Shown: positions 17,699 to 26,885 of the stretch, piece by piece
How positions within the stretch are numbered: the first letter of the stretch is position 1
Layout: each line of letters opens with the position of its first letter
Origin: Salinimicrobium sp050750585
Lineage (GTDB): Bacteria > Bacteroidota > Bacteroidia > Flavobacteriales > Flavobacteriaceae
Direction of reading: 5' to 3'
Assembly (NCBI RefSeq): GCF_050750585.1
Contig: NZ_JBOJLM010000003.1
Location: 186,001-250,000, forward strand
DNA length: 64,000 bases
Translations under genes and position numbers: made by a program
Notes under the pieces: generated by a model
The model's input: only the letters and a program-made list of their open reading frames with translations
What the model was told of the DNA's origin: nothing
Database searches by the model: none

Positions 17699-19032
17699 AT
17701 TCCCGTGTAGTTCTGCGGACTAATTTGTCGCAGCTCCTGTTTAATTTCTTCAGAGACATCCAGTTGCCCAATAAATGCTGAAATACTGTCTTTATCGATC
17801 TTTTCATTGGTTCTGGTGAGTCCTTTCAACGCTTCGTAAGGATTGGGATAACCTTCCCTTCTCAAGATCGTCTGGATGGCTTCGGCAACCACAGCCCAGT
17901 TCTTTTCAAGTTCCTCATCCAGCTTAGCCTCATTCAGCAGCAGTTTATTCAGTCCTTTTAGGGTAGAGGCGAAACCAATTAAGGTGTGGCCAAATGGCAC
18001 TCCTATATTGCGCAATACAGTACTGTCGGTAAGATCGCGCTGTAAACGGCTCACAGGCAATTTAGCCGATAGGTGCTCAAAAAGGGCATTTGCGATACCT
18101 AAATTTCCTTCACTGTTTTCAAAGTCAATAGGATTTACTTTATGTGGCATTGCCGAAGAACCTACTTCGCCTTCTTTTATCTTCTGTTTAAAATAATCCA
18201 TCGAAACGTAAGACCAAACGTCTTTGTCTAAATCGAGAATTATGGTATTGATGCGCTTCAAAGCATCAAAAAGAGAGGCCATATGGTCGTAATGCTCAAT
18301 TTGGGTAGTGGGAAAAGAATAGTACAGGCCAAGGGAGCCTTCAACAAAATCTTTTCCGAAGTTTTTCCAGTTGATATGTGGAAAAGCCACTTTATGGGCA
18401 TTGAAGTTACCGGTAGCTCCTCCAAATTTTGCTGCATTGGGAATATCCTGCAAAAACCTGATCTGTTCTTTAAGCCTCACCACAAAGACCTTTATTTCTT
18501 TACCAAGTCGGGTGGGAGAGGCCGGTTGGCCATGGGTTCTCGCCAGCATGGGCACTTCCTTCCAGTCGGTAGCCAGTTGTTCCAGTTTTTCGACAAGCCC
18601 GGTAAGCGCCGGATTGTAAACTTCCTCGAGTGCTTCTTTAATGCTAAGAGGCACGGCCGTATTGTTAATGTCCTGGGAAGTTAAACCAAAGTGGATAAAT
18701 TCCTTATAAGCCGAAAGGCCCAGGTTATCGAATTTATTTTTAATAAAATATTCTACTGCCTTAACATCGTGATTGGTCGTGTTCTCTATCTTTTTGATTT
18801 CCAGGGCATCTTCAGTAGAAAATTCAGAATAAATTTTACGCAACGCCGGAAAAACTGATTGATCAACTCCCTGTAATTGTGGTAGCCCGTGTTCGGCCAG
18901 GGCAATAAAATATTCGATTTCTACCCGTACCCGGTATTTGATCAGGGCCTGTTCGCTAAAATAGTTTGCAAGTTGCTGAGTTTTGGAAGAATATCTGCCA
19001 TCTATAGGAGATATTGCCTGAAGAGAAGTCAT
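17695..19032 (-). CDS. purB: Adenylosuccinate lyase
   Basis: A 445-residue cytoplasmic enzyme of purine synthesis that splits SAICAR and adenylosuccinate, releasing fumarate. It belongs to the fumarase/aspartase superfamily, with the signature SSAMPHKVNPIDFENSEGN near residues 291-309, TTNHDVKAVEYF near the N-terminus and ARTHGQPASPTRLGKE near residue 167. Length matches the E. coli-type enzyme. Its stop codon overlaps that of the convergent repeat-bearing lipoprotein gene, leaving no room for a separate terminator. Confidence 0.96.
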   Translation of the reverse strand: MTSLQAISPIDGRYSSKTQQLANYFSEQALIKYRVRVEIEYFIALAEHGLPQLQGVDQSVFPALRKIYSEFSTEDALEIKKIENTTNHDVKAVEYFIKNKFDNLGLSAYKEFIHFGLTSQDINNTAVPLSIKEALEEVYNPALTGLVEKLEQLATDWKEVPMLARTHGQPASPTRLGKEIKVFVVRLKEQIRFLQDIPNAAKFGGATGNFNAHKVAFPHINWKNFGKDFVEGSLGLYYSFPTTQIEHYDHMASLFDALKRINTIILDLDKDVWSYVSMDYFKQKIKEGEVGSSAMPHKVNPIDFENSEGNLGIANALFEHLSAKLPVSRLQRDLTDSTVLRNIGVPFGHTLIGFASTLKGLNKLLLNEAKLDEELEKNWAVVAEAIQTILRREGYPNPYEALKGLTRTNEKIDKDSISAFIGQLDVSEEIKQELRQISPQNYTGI

Positions 19033-19106
19033 GAGTGTTGGTTAAAAATTTAAAGGCTAAAGATACATTTTAAGGTGCAACCGTAAAAAGTATTTATTCT
19101 TTAAGT

Positions 19107-19793
19107 TCACTCCGAATCCTGCAACAGTTCTTTCACCAGTTTTGGAACTCCTGTCGAGGCTTTTTCTGAAAAGATCTTCAGGTGCCTGGTTTCTTTTACA
19201 GCGGGTTTGGGATCTATAAAATACACCGGGATTCCTTCGGGAGCGTAATGTAAAAGTCCGGCAGCAGGGTACACCTGCATGGAGGTGCCAATAATTAGGA
19301 GAATATCGGCTTCCATAGTGATTTGTATAGCCGGTTGCATCATGGGTACAGCTTCACCAAACCAAACAACGTGTGGCCGCAGCTGGCGTTGATGTTCACA
19401 AAAATCTCCAGCCACCAAATCCCCCTCCCAATCCAGCACCAGGTCTTCATCAAAAGTACTGCGTACCTTTTTTAGCTCTCCGTGAAGGTGGATCACATTT
19501 TTGCTGCCCGCCCGCTCATGCAGGTCGTCTACATTCTGGGTGATAATATGCACCTCGTAATTCTTTTCGAGTTCTTTAAGCGCCTTGTGAGCAGGATTAG
19601 GATCTACCATTTGTAGTTGCCGCCTGCGTTTATTATAAAAATCGAGCACGAGCTCCTGGTTGCGTTCCCAGCCCATGGGAGAGGCAACTTCCATTACATC
19701 ATGGCCTTCCCACAGCCCGTCTGCATCTCTAAATGTGTTGATTCCGCTTTCTGCACTTATCCCGGCACCTGTAAGCACTACGATTTTTTTCAT
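19107..19793 (-). CDS. cobB: Sirtuin NAD-dependent protein deacylase
   Basis: A 228-residue class III sirtuin that removes acyl groups from lysines using NAD. NAD-binding motifs are clear: TGAGISAESGINTFRDADG at the N-terminus, TQNVDDLHERAG and the catalytic HLHGEL. LRPHVVWFGE and IIGTSMQVYPAAGL follow. The usual four zinc-binding cysteines are not present: the stretch between HLHGEL and LRPHVVWFGE has a single Cys (in GDFCEHQ). The same deviation may be common in relatives; activity is likely but not assured. It is a single-gene unit near purB. Confidence 0.92.
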   Translation of the reverse strand: MKKIVVLTGAGISAESGINTFRDADGLWEGHDVMEVASPMGWERNQELVLDFYNKRRRQLQMVDPNPAHKALKELEKNYEVHIITQNVDDLHERAGSKNVIHLHGELKKVRSTFDEDLVLDWEGDLVAGDFCEHQRQLRPHVVWFGEAVPMMQPAIQITMEADILLIIGTSMQVYPAAGLLHYAPEGIPVYFIDPKPAVKETRHLKIFSEKASTGVPKLVKELLQDSE

Positions 19794-19912
19794 TTCTGAA
19801 AGATTTGATTTCTAAAATGTAAGCAGTTTTATTGAGAAATCATAACGTAAAAGTCTATTTCCTTACCTCTCAAAAAGGGTGAAATCGCGAAGTATTTGCT
19901 ACTTTCGCCGGC

Positions 19913-20569
19913 ATGGAAGAGCATCTTAAACTGCTGTCATATCTGGAGTCTTTTCTCACTACAAGGAGAAAAGAGCTTTTTAAGAAGGTTATTGCAAAGC
20001 GCACCAATCATTTTACTGTGGCTACCCAGGATGTTTACCAACTTCACAACACGAGTGCGGTGATACGCAGCTGCGACGTTTTTGGGGTGCAAAATGTACA
20101 TGTGGTAGAGGAGGTGAACGTTAAAAAAATTGATCGTGAAATTGCTATGGGGGCACAAAAGTGGGTGGATATTAATCGTTATACCTCTACTCAAAGCTGC
20201 GTTAAAAGCCTGCGGAAAAATGGTTACAGGATCATTGCCACATCTCCTCATGAAGGCACACTACTTCAGGATTTTGACATTTCACAGCCTGCAGCACTTT
20301 TCTTTGGTACCGAAACTAAAGGCCTTTCGCAGGAAGTTCTGGAAGAAGCCGATGAATTTTTACAAATCCCTATGGTTGGCTTTACCGAGAGCCTGAATAT
20401 TTCGGTTTCCGCAGCGATTATTTTACAGAGTTTAAGTTCCAGATTAAGGAACAGCGATATCAACTGGCAACTTACACAGGAGGAGCAGGTGATGAAACAG
20501 ATTGATTGGGCAAGGAAGAATTTGAAAAATTATGCCGAAATTCTTACGCGCTTTGAGGCAACACAATAA
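19913..20569 (+). CDS. TrmH-family RNA 2'-O-methyltransferase
   Basis: A 218-residue SpoU/TrmH methyltransferase using SAM with a knotted fold. The three motifs are present: HNTSAVIRSCDVFGVQNVHV (N at motif 1), ALFFGTETKGLSQEVL (motif 2) and IPMVGFTESLNISVSAAI (motif 3). Its short N-terminal part and length fit TrmH, which methylates G18 of tRNA, but the exact target cannot be read from sequence. TACTTTCG directly upstream of the ATG resembles a -7 element. Confidence 0.9.
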   Translation: MEEHLKLLSYLESFLTTRRKELFKKVIAKRTNHFTVATQDVYQLHNTSAVIRSCDVFGVQNVHVVEEVNVKKIDREIAMGAQKWVDINRYTSTQSCVKSLRKNGYRIIATSPHEGTLLQDFDISQPAALFFGTETKGLSQEVLEEADEFLQIPMVGFTESLNISVSAAIILQSLSSRLRNSDINWQLTQEEQVMKQIDWARKNLKNYAEILTRFEATQ

Positions 20570-20604
20570 ATTTATTTACTTTTAGGTCCCTATAGTTAAA
20601 GAAT

Positions 20605-21141
20605 ATGACTCTTTTCTTTTATGTCATCATTGGCATTATCACCTTTGTGGCATTTTTACATGCGTGGGCAAAGAAAGAATACAACGTAAGCCGCACGGTG
20701 GTGATCAATCGTCCTAAAGCTGAAGTATATGCGTTTGTACGCCAGTTAAAAAAACAACCGCTGTGGATTCCCTGGTATCTTGATGATCCAAAAGTGGTGA
20801 TCAAATTTAAAGGGGAAGACGGTAAAGTTGGAGCAACTTCTTACTGGAAAGGGCGCAATAACATTGAAGGCATACAAAAGATCGTGAAGATAAAGGAAGG
20901 AAAGGTCCTGGAGACCCAACTGCTGTTCATTAAACCCTATAAATCTTTATCCCTTCTTTATGTAGCTGTTAAAGAAATGGATTCCAACCGCACTAAAATG
21001 GTGTGGGGAGTAAAGGGAGGACATAAGTTTCCCGCCTCTGTGATTATGCTTTTCTACGGAATGGAACGTGCTTTAGGGAAGCATTTTGAAGCAGGTTTAT
21101 ATAACCTGAAGACTCACCTGGAAAGGAATAAATTAAATTAA
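20605..21141 (+). CDS. SRPBCC (START-like) family protein with N-terminal membrane anchor
   Basis: A 178-residue protein with one N-terminal membrane segment (FFYVIIGIITFVAFLHAW) and a START-like ligand-binding domain: SRTVVINRPKAEVYAFVRQL, then WIPWYLDDPKV and GATSYWKGRNN. Such domains bind hydrophobic ligands. The ligand and role are unknown. It follows the TrmH-like gene by 35 bases, possibly on the same transcript, and ends before a strong palindromic terminator. Confidence 0.8.
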   Translation: MTLFFYVIIGIITFVAFLHAWAKKEYNVSRTVVINRPKAEVYAFVRQLKKQPLWIPWYLDDPKVVIKFKGEDGKVGATSYWKGRNNIEGIQKIVKIKEGKVLETQLLFIKPYKSLSLLYVAVKEMDSNRTKMVWGVKGGHKFPASVIMLFYGMERALGKHFEAGLYNLKTHLERNKLN

Positions 21142-21202
21142 AGCTGAAGGTTTACAGGAGGTGTTTTAAATTCTACTTCTACCTGTTACAAATCAAGTAT
21201 AA

Positions 21203-21243
21203 AAAAAGAGGTTCCAAAAATGGCATTTTTGGAACCTCTTTTT
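21203..21243. terminator. Bidirectional palindromic terminator built on the CAAAAATG palindrome
   Basis: A perfect 20-base inverted repeat with a single central base carries the core CAAAAATGGCATTTTTG (21215-21231) and outer arms AAAAAGAGGTTC / GAACCTCTTTTT. It lies between convergent genes and ends in T on either strand, so it can terminate both. It is the longest member of the palindrome family in the window. Confidence 0.8.
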
Positions 21244-21251
21244 GAAATTTA

Positions 21252-22007
21252 TTATCGGTTCAAAACCTTGTATTCCTCGTAACAGCCGCTCATCGCATCC
21301 AGTATCTGCAAATCGTTTGCGTTATTTATAAAGTCGGTAGAGTAGTTGCAGCGACGCAGCACTTCATCTATGTCCATTCGGTTTATTCCCAAAACGGCCA
21401 TAAGGGTTTGCCTGTCAAACTTGCTTTGCAAAAGATTCCGGATCTTATCATCCTGCTTCATTTCACGTAGCTTTTTCATTTGTTTGGGCTGGCGTCCAAA
21501 GATGTTGTACAACGCATCGGCCGGATTAAAGACGGCACCCAAAGCTCTTGAAAGGGCATTGGGGCTGTACTCTCCTCCTTCATATCCCTGGTTTAACCCA
21601 GAGATGCTGTAGCGGTAATTTTCATAGATTGGAATATTTTTAGCGTCAATCTCCAGGTAACCTGTTAACTGTATTGGGCTTACAACCACTTCTTCCAAAG
21701 CGATTCCCAGTTCGGTCATTTTTACCTTTACCTCCCCGTACTTAAGCCAGTCATTGGTAACCCTTACCCGTATCGATTTAAATCCGAGGTAAGAGAAATA
21801 CAGGGTGTCATTTACTTCGGCCTGGATTTTAAAATGTCCATCTTCAGCAGAGACGGCGCCAATTACCTGGTTGAGGTTTACAATATGTGCATTCTCAATA
21901 GGAACGTCGTTGGCTGCATTAAGAACTTTACCTGAGACCACAGTAGTTTCCTGGCCAAAAACCACGAAACTGAAAAGCAGGAAGAGAGGGGCTAAAAACT
22001 TTTTCAT
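21252..22007 (-). CDS. Exported carboxypeptidase-regulatory-like domain protein
   Basis: A 251-residue secreted protein. A Sec signal peptide (MKKFLAPLFLLFSFVVFG) is followed by a CarboxypepD_reg-like beta-sandwich (VVSGKVLNAANDVPIENAHIV, FSYLGFKSI), the domain that also opens SusC/TonB receptors, and then LGIALEEVVVSP. The C-terminal half is helical and ends LQILDAMSGCYEEYK. No barrel follows, so this is a stand-alone periplasmic or outer-membrane-associated protein of unknown function. Confidence 0.75.
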   Translation of the reverse strand: MKKFLAPLFLLFSFVVFGQETTVVSGKVLNAANDVPIENAHIVNLNQVIGAVSAEDGHFKIQAEVNDTLYFSYLGFKSIRVRVTNDWLKYGEVKVKMTELGIALEEVVVSPIQLTGYLEIDAKNIPIYENYRYSISGLNQGYEGGEYSPNALSRALGAVFNPADALYNIFGRQPKQMKKLREMKQDDKIRNLLQSKFDRQTLMAVLGINRMDIDEVLRRCNYSTDFINNANDLQILDAMSGCYEEYKVLNR

Positions 22008-22067
22008 GCTATGGATTAAGCTTTTTTGGTACTTTGAAAAAACTGTACCAAAAAAGCTATTTCGAGA

Positions 22068-23909
22068 TTACTTTTTTGATCTTCTCCTTTTTATTGAACT
22101 TTCAATGCTGCTGCTGCGGCTACCGCTTTTCTTTCCCTTGCGTCCGCCAGATCCTGCATCAGATGATCTTCTTTTTCCTCCGGAAGAAGGAGCATCAGAT
22201 GAGCGTCTTCGACCTTTGTCGCCTCCTCTTGAAGGTTTGTCAAAGCTGCGTTCTCCTTTGTCTCTTCCTTTATAGCCACCGCCTTTACGACCGCCACCAC
22301 CGCTGCGTTCTTTTCCGGCACTTTTTTTAGTGATCTCTACATTGATGTGACGACCATTATGTTTAAAATCCTGGAAAATTTTGATTACTTCTTCAGCTTT
22401 TGAGCTGTCTACATTAAAGAATGAAAAGCTGTCTTTTACTTCCACCCGGTTTACATCGTCTCTTCCAAGATCAAGAGTAGCCTTTAAGAAATCTTTCAGG
22501 CTCATCCAGTCAAAATCGTCTTTGGCACCTACGTTGATAAAGAATCTTGTGCTGTCGCCTTCATCTTCATAAACTTCAGTAGAACCTTTTGCATTTAGAT
22601 CCTGCGCATTGTTATAGTAGTTGAAGAATCGGGTGAATTCAACCGAAAAGAATTTTTTAAGTAATTCTTCCTTGGTAAGGCCTTCAAAAAGTTCGGCTAT
22701 GCTTGGCAGGTACTTGTCAATCTCGTGGTTGATCTCGGTCTTGCTAATCTCATTGGCAAGGTGAAAGAGCTGTACTTCACAAATCTCCCTTCCGTCAGGG
22801 ATTTCTTTTCTCTCAAACGACTGACCAATAATGCGTTCTATGCCTTTTATCTTACGAACTTCACTTTTGGAAACGATAACCATAGAAACCCCGCTTTTTC
22901 CGGCTCTACCGGTACGGCCACTTCTGTGGGTGTAAGTTTCAATCTCATCGGGAAGTTGATAGTTGATCACGTGCGTGATATCATCAACGTCAATTCCGCG
23001 GGCAGCAACATCTGTAGCTACCAGCATCTGGATTTGTCTGGCCCTAAAGCTTTTCATCACCAGGTCACGTTGATTCTGGCTAAGATCCCCGTGAAGGGCT
23101 GCAGCGTTGTAGCCATCTTCAATTAACTGCTCGGCAACCTTTTGGGTGTCGCGCTTGGTACGGCAAAAAATTACCGAAAAAATATCAGGGTTAGCATCTG
23201 CAAGTCTCTTTAGAGCTGCATAACGGTCACGGGCATTAACAATGTAATATTCATGAGAGACATTTGAAGTCCCCATATTCTTGGTCCCTACAGTGATCTC
23301 TACCGGAGTGCGCATAAACTTCTTTGCAATGGTAGCAACCTCTTTAGGCATGGTAGCCGAAAATAACCAGGTGCTCTTTTCTGAAGGTGTGTGCGAAAGG
23401 ATCTCAGTGATATCTTCATAGAATCCCATGTTAAGCATCTCATCGGCTTCATCAAGGATACAATACTGGATGTTCGAAATGTCTACCAGCCTTCTGTTCA
23501 CCATATCCTGCATACGGCCGGGAGTGGCAACAATGATTTGTGCACCTTTCTTGATTTGCGCAGCCTGATCTGTAATGCTGGCGCCCCCGTATATAGCTAC
23601 GGTATTTAGGCCCTTAAAATATTTGGAGTAATTCTTTAATTCGTTTGTAATTTGTAAACACAACTCTCGGGTTGGAGAAAGAATAAGGCCCTGTGTCTTT
23701 CTACTGTCTACATTGATCTTTTGGATAAGCGGAAAACCAAATGCTGCGGTTTTTCCGGTTCCGGTTTGTGCAAGAGCCACCATATCTGTGTCTTCCTGCA
23801 ATAAAATTGGGATCGCTTTTTCCTGTACTTCGCTCGGGTTTTCAAAACCCATGTCTTTAATTGCCTGTAACAGGGCATCATTCAATCCTAATAATTCAAA
23901 ATTATTCAT
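22068..23909 (-). CDS. DEAD-box ATP-dependent RNA helicase (DeaD/CsdA-like)
   Basis: A 613-residue RNA helicase. Motifs run in order: Q motif, AQTGTGKTAAFG, PTRELCLQI, LDEADEMLNMGF, FSATMP, then VATDVAARGIDVD and HRSGRTGRAGK. A DbpA-like RNA-binding domain (FINVGAKDDFDWMSLKDFL) follows near residue 460. The last 85 residues are Gly/Arg/Ser/Lys-rich and disordered, as in cold-shock helicases acting on ribosomal RNA. A TACCTTTG -7-like element (23927-23934, minus strand) lies upstream. It has no close operon partner. Confidence 0.95.
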   Translation of the reverse strand: MNNFELLGLNDALLQAIKDMGFENPSEVQEKAIPILLQEDTDMVALAQTGTGKTAAFGFPLIQKINVDSRKTQGLILSPTRELCLQITNELKNYSKYFKGLNTVAIYGGASITDQAAQIKKGAQIIVATPGRMQDMVNRRLVDISNIQYCILDEADEMLNMGFYEDITEILSHTPSEKSTWLFSATMPKEVATIAKKFMRTPVEITVGTKNMGTSNVSHEYYIVNARDRYAALKRLADANPDIFSVIFCRTKRDTQKVAEQLIEDGYNAAALHGDLSQNQRDLVMKSFRARQIQMLVATDVAARGIDVDDITHVINYQLPDEIETYTHRSGRTGRAGKSGVSMVIVSKSEVRKIKGIERIIGQSFERKEIPDGREICEVQLFHLANEISKTEINHEIDKYLPSIAELFEGLTKEELLKKFFSVEFTRFFNYYNNAQDLNAKGSTEVYEDEGDSTRFFINVGAKDDFDWMSLKDFLKATLDLGRDDVNRVEVKDSFSFFNVDSSKAEEVIKIFQDFKHNGRHINVEITKKSAGKERSGGGGRKGGGYKGRDKGERSFDKPSRGGDKGRRRSSDAPSSGGKRRSSDAGSGGRKGKKSGSRSSSIESSIKRRRSKK

Positions 23910-23926
23910 ACATATCTAATAAGCTG

Positions 23927-23934
23927 CAAAGGTA
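23927..23934 (-). promoter_or_regulatory. Candidate -7 element for the DEAD-box helicase gene
   Basis: TACCTTTG on the minus strand matches TAnnTTTG and lies 17 bases before the helicase ATG. A -33 TTTG was not found at the usual spacing. Confidence 0.35.
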
Positions 23935-23965
23935 AGGATTAGTTAGCAGCTTATTACATTTATAT

Positions 23966-24547
23966 TTACAGCTTCGTTGAGGCAAGAAAGTCAATGAGTT
24001 GTTGGGTTGCGCGTGCACGGTGGCTAATTTTAGATTTTTCTGAAAGCTCCATTTCAGCGAATGTTACCTCTTTTCCTTCGGGTTGAAAGACAGGATCATA
24101 GCCAAAACCCTGTAGTCCTTTCCTTTCAAAAATGACATTTCCGGAACAAATTCCGGTGAAGGTGTGAAGCTGCCCCTCAAAATGAAGTGCAATGACCGTT
24201 TTGAAGCGGGCGCTGCGATCTCCTTTGTTCTGAAGTTCTTTCAGTAATTTATCAATATTCGCATCGCTGCTTTTTTCTTCGCCTGCATATCTGGCCGAAT
24301 AAACCCCCGGCGCCCCGTTCAAAGCTGCAACTTCAAGCCCTGTATCATCGGCAAAGCAGTCATAACCGTATTTTTCCTTTACATAATCGGCTTTTTGAAT
24401 GGCGTTGCCTTCAATAGTAGGAGAAGTTTCAGGAATATCTTCGCTGCAGCCAATCTCTTCAAGCGAAAGCAGCTCAATTCCTTTTGGCATCAGGGCCTGT
24501 ATTTCTTTTACTTTATTTTTATTCTGAGTGGCAAAAACCAGTTTCAT
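23966..24547 (-). CDS. rdgB: Non-canonical purine NTP pyrophosphatase (dITP/XTP)
   Basis: A 193-residue RdgB/HAM1 enzyme that hydrolyses dITP, ITP and XTP to keep deaminated purines out of DNA. The substrate loop FATQNKNKVKEIQ opens the protein; ADDTGLEVAALNGAPGVYSARYAG and the conserved GFGYDPVFQPEG, TFAEM and ISHRARA follow. Length is typical. The rlmH gene lies 6 bases upstream, so the two are co-transcribed. A variant of the palindrome (CAAAAATGACATTT) occurs inside the gene at 24127. Confidence 0.95.
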   Translation of the reverse strand: MKLVFATQNKNKVKEIQALMPKGIELLSLEEIGCSEDIPETSPTIEGNAIQKADYVKEKYGYDCFADDTGLEVAALNGAPGVYSARYAGEEKSSDANIDKLLKELQNKGDRSARFKTVIALHFEGQLHTFTGICSGNVIFERKGLQGFGYDPVFQPEGKEVTFAEMELSEKSKISHRARATQQLIDFLASTKL

Positions 24548-24553
24548 ATGCTG

Positions 24554-25027
24554 TTATTTATGGTGATAGGGTTCGTTTTTAAGAATGGTAAAAGCCCGGT
24601 ATAGCTGCTCAACAAAGAACAATCTTACCATCTGGTGTGAAAATGTCATTTTTGAGAGGGAGATCTTTCCGTCGGCGCGCGAATAGACTTCTTCGGAAAA
24701 GCCATAAGGGCCGCCAATAACAAAAATGAGCTGCTTCATGCCGCTGTTTAAACGCTTCTGAATATATTCTGAAAAAGCTTCCGAAGAGAATTGTTTTCCG
24801 TTTTCATCAAGCAATACCACAACATCTGAAGTAGTCACTTTCTCAAGGATCAACTTACCTTCCGCAGTTTTTTGCTGGTCTACAGAAAGGTTTTTGGTCT
24901 TCTTGAGATCGGGGATGATCTCAAATTCAAACTTGTTGTAAAATCCCAGCCTGTTGACATAGGTATCAATGAGGTTTTGCAAAGCCTTATCATCGGTTTT
25001 TCCTATTGTCAGCAATTTTATGGTCAT
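24554..25027 (-). CDS. rlmH: 23S rRNA (pseudouridine1915-N3)-methyltransferase RlmH
   Basis: RlmH methylates pseudouridine 1915 in helix 69 of 23S rRNA. With the start at 25027 (MTIKLLTIGKTDD) the protein is 157 residues, the family length. An upstream in-frame ATG would add 20 residues and overlap nadC on the other strand, so it is rejected. The knotted core shows VVLLDENGKQFSSEAFSEYI, LIFVIGGPYGFSEEV and ISLSKMTFSHQMVRLFFVEQLYRA. It is 6 bases upstream of rdgB. Confidence 0.95.
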   Translation of the reverse strand: MTIKLLTIGKTDDKALQNLIDTYVNRLGFYNKFEFEIIPDLKKTKNLSVDQQKTAEGKLILEKVTTSDVVVLLDENGKQFSSEAFSEYIQKRLNSGMKQLIFVIGGPYGFSEEVYSRADGKISLSKMTFSHQMVRLFFVEQLYRAFTILKNEPYHHK

Positions 25028-25077
25028 GGTAAAATTTAAGTGTTTACTTTGTAACTTTAGCAAAAATAGGTACTCCA

Positions 25078-25935
25078 ATGATTTCAAAAGAACAATTTGA
25101 AAAGGAAATTGAATTAATTATTGAAAATGCTTTAAGGGAAGATATAGGAGATGGCGATCACAGTTCCCTGGCCTGTATCCCGGCAAATGCCCGCGGAAGA
25201 GCGAAATTACTTGTTAAAGACAGTGGGATCCTTGCGGGAGTCGATTTTGCGCGCCGCGTTTTTGAAAAAGTAGACCCTCAAATGAAAATGGAGGTGTTGA
25301 TGCAGGATGGCAGCAGTATCAAGCAAGGAGATGTTGTTTTTTATATTGACGGGGCTTCGCAATCTATTCTCAAAGCCGAACGGCTTGTGCTCAACGCCAT
25401 GCAGCGCATGAGTGCCATAGCGACTAAAACCCGCACTTTTGCCGATAAACTTGAAGGCACTCACACCAAAATACTCGACACAAGAAAAACCACGCCAGGG
25501 ATAAGAGCCCTGGAGAAATGGGCCGTAAAGATTGGCGGGGGAGAAAATCACCGTTTTGCACTTTACGATATGATCATGCTAAAAGATAATCACATAGATT
25601 TTGCGGGAGGCATAGAAACTGCGGTGCTAAAGACTCAGGACTACCTTGCCAGCAACAACCTGAATTTGAAGATCATTGTGGAGGCCAGGGATATTCATGA
25701 GATAAAGCAGATCCTCAAAGCCGGGGGAGTGGATAGAATTTTACTTGACAACTTTAATTACAACGAAACCCGGGAGGCTGTTACTTTAATTGCAGGACGT
25801 TGTGAAACCGAATCCAGCGGCGGCATCACCCTTGAAACTGCCAGAAAATATGCCGATTGCGGTGTTGATTTTATCTCGAGCGGGGCCCTGACGCATTCTG
25901 TCTATAACCTTGATCTCAGCTTAAAAGCTGTGTAG
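25078..25935 (+). CDS. nadC: Nicotinate-nucleotide pyrophosphorylase (carboxylating)
   Basis: A 285-residue enzyme converting quinolinate and PRPP to nicotinate mononucleotide in NAD synthesis. It shows LREDIGDGDHSSLACI at the N-terminus, RLVLNAMQRMSAIATKTR, DTRKTTPGIRALEKWAVKIGGGENHRF and IMLKDNHI, the PRPP and quinolinate-binding elements, then VDFISSGALTHSV. The start is divergent from rlmH, 50 bases away, and TAACTTTAG in between may be its -7 element. The BrkB-like gene follows 3 bases after the stop. Confidence 0.96.
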   Translation: MISKEQFEKEIELIIENALREDIGDGDHSSLACIPANARGRAKLLVKDSGILAGVDFARRVFEKVDPQMKMEVLMQDGSSIKQGDVVFYIDGASQSILKAERLVLNAMQRMSAIATKTRTFADKLEGTHTKILDTRKTTPGIRALEKWAVKIGGGENHRFALYDMIMLKDNHIDFAGGIETAVLKTQDYLASNNLNLKIIVEARDIHEIKQILKAGGVDRILLDNFNYNETREAVTLIAGRCETESSGGITLETARKYADCGVDFISSGALTHSVYNLDLSLKAV

Positions 25936-25938
25936 TAA

Positions 25939-26865
25939 ATGAGTAAGGGCGAGAAAACAAGTGCTAAAAAAAAGGAAGGCTTTACCTATTGGTGGACGAG
26001 CCATGCGAAAAAGATAGTCCTGCCCGGGCTTGAAGGTCTGTCTCTTTACGATCTCTACATTATTTTTTATGCGGGTATTGTAAAGGGAACTTTTTCGGCG
26101 CGGGCGAGTGCTATTTCTTTCAGCTTCTTTATGGCGCTTTTCCCGTTCCTGCTGTTTATTCTAAACCTGATTCCTTTCATAGATTTTATAGACGACTTCC
26201 AGCTCGAGTTCCTGGCGTTTGTAGATTCCCTGCTTCCGCCCGAAACCAGTGAGTTCTTTAACGATATCTTTTACGATATCGCGGCCAGGAAAAGAGGGGG
26301 ATTACTTTCCATAGTTTTTTTGTTGTCCATTTTTCTTATGGCAAATGGCGTCAACGCAGTATTTACCGGTTTTGAATTCTCTTACCACACCAAAAAGAAC
26401 CGGTCTATAATAAGACAGTACTTTATTGCTGTGGGCGTTTCTTTAATTCTGGCGCTATTATTGCTTATTACTGTAGTAGTGTGGGTTTATCTTACCTACC
26501 TAACCGAAGATCTTAAAGTGCTGCAGGTAGTAAACGATGCAGTGATTTGGGCGAATTTGGGGAGGTATGTGATCTTCACGACAATGATATATCTGGCCAT
26601 AGCCATACTTTATTATTTTGGAACCAAAGAAAGTAGGCTAAGCCGTTTCTTTTCGATAGGAGCTTTTTTTTGTACGATCTTTATTTTACTGAATACCTAT
26701 CTATTTGGGTTGTATATTGAAAACTTTTCAGCTTATAACGAATTATACGGCTCTATTGGAGCATTATTGATCTTAATGTTCTATATATGGATAAATTCTA
26801 ATATATTGTTGCTGGGTTTTGAACTCAATGCTTCTTTGATGAAGCTGAAAAGGAACAAAAAGTAA
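25939..26865 (+). CDS. YihY/BrkB-family inner-membrane protein
   Basis: A 308-residue membrane protein of the YihY/virulence-factor-BrkB family with about six membrane segments, including FSFFMALFPFLLFILNLIPF and YFIAVGVSLILALLLL. The family signature ARASAISFSFFMALFPF lies near residues 55-71. The function is unknown; older names such as RNase BN refer to a mistaken assignment. It starts 3 bases after nadC and is probably translated from the same message. Confidence 0.85.
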   Translation: MSKGEKTSAKKKEGFTYWWTSHAKKIVLPGLEGLSLYDLYIIFYAGIVKGTFSARASAISFSFFMALFPFLLFILNLIPFIDFIDDFQLEFLAFVDSLLPPETSEFFNDIFYDIAARKRGGLLSIVFLLSIFLMANGVNAVFTGFEFSYHTKKNRSIIRQYFIAVGVSLILALLLLITVVVWVYLTYLTEDLKVLQVVNDAVIWANLGRYVIFTTMIYLAIAILYYFGTKESRLSRFFSIGAFFCTIFILLNTYLFGLYIENFSAYNELYGSIGALLILMFYIWINSNILLLGFELNASLMKLKRNKK

Positions 26866-26885
26866 TCTTTAACAAACAAGAATCT

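Noticed and set aside
22091..22321. Lys/Glu/Ala-rich minus-strand frame inside the DEAD-box helicase tail
   Set aside because: It is another frame of the Gly/Arg-rich C-terminal repeats of the helicase gene.
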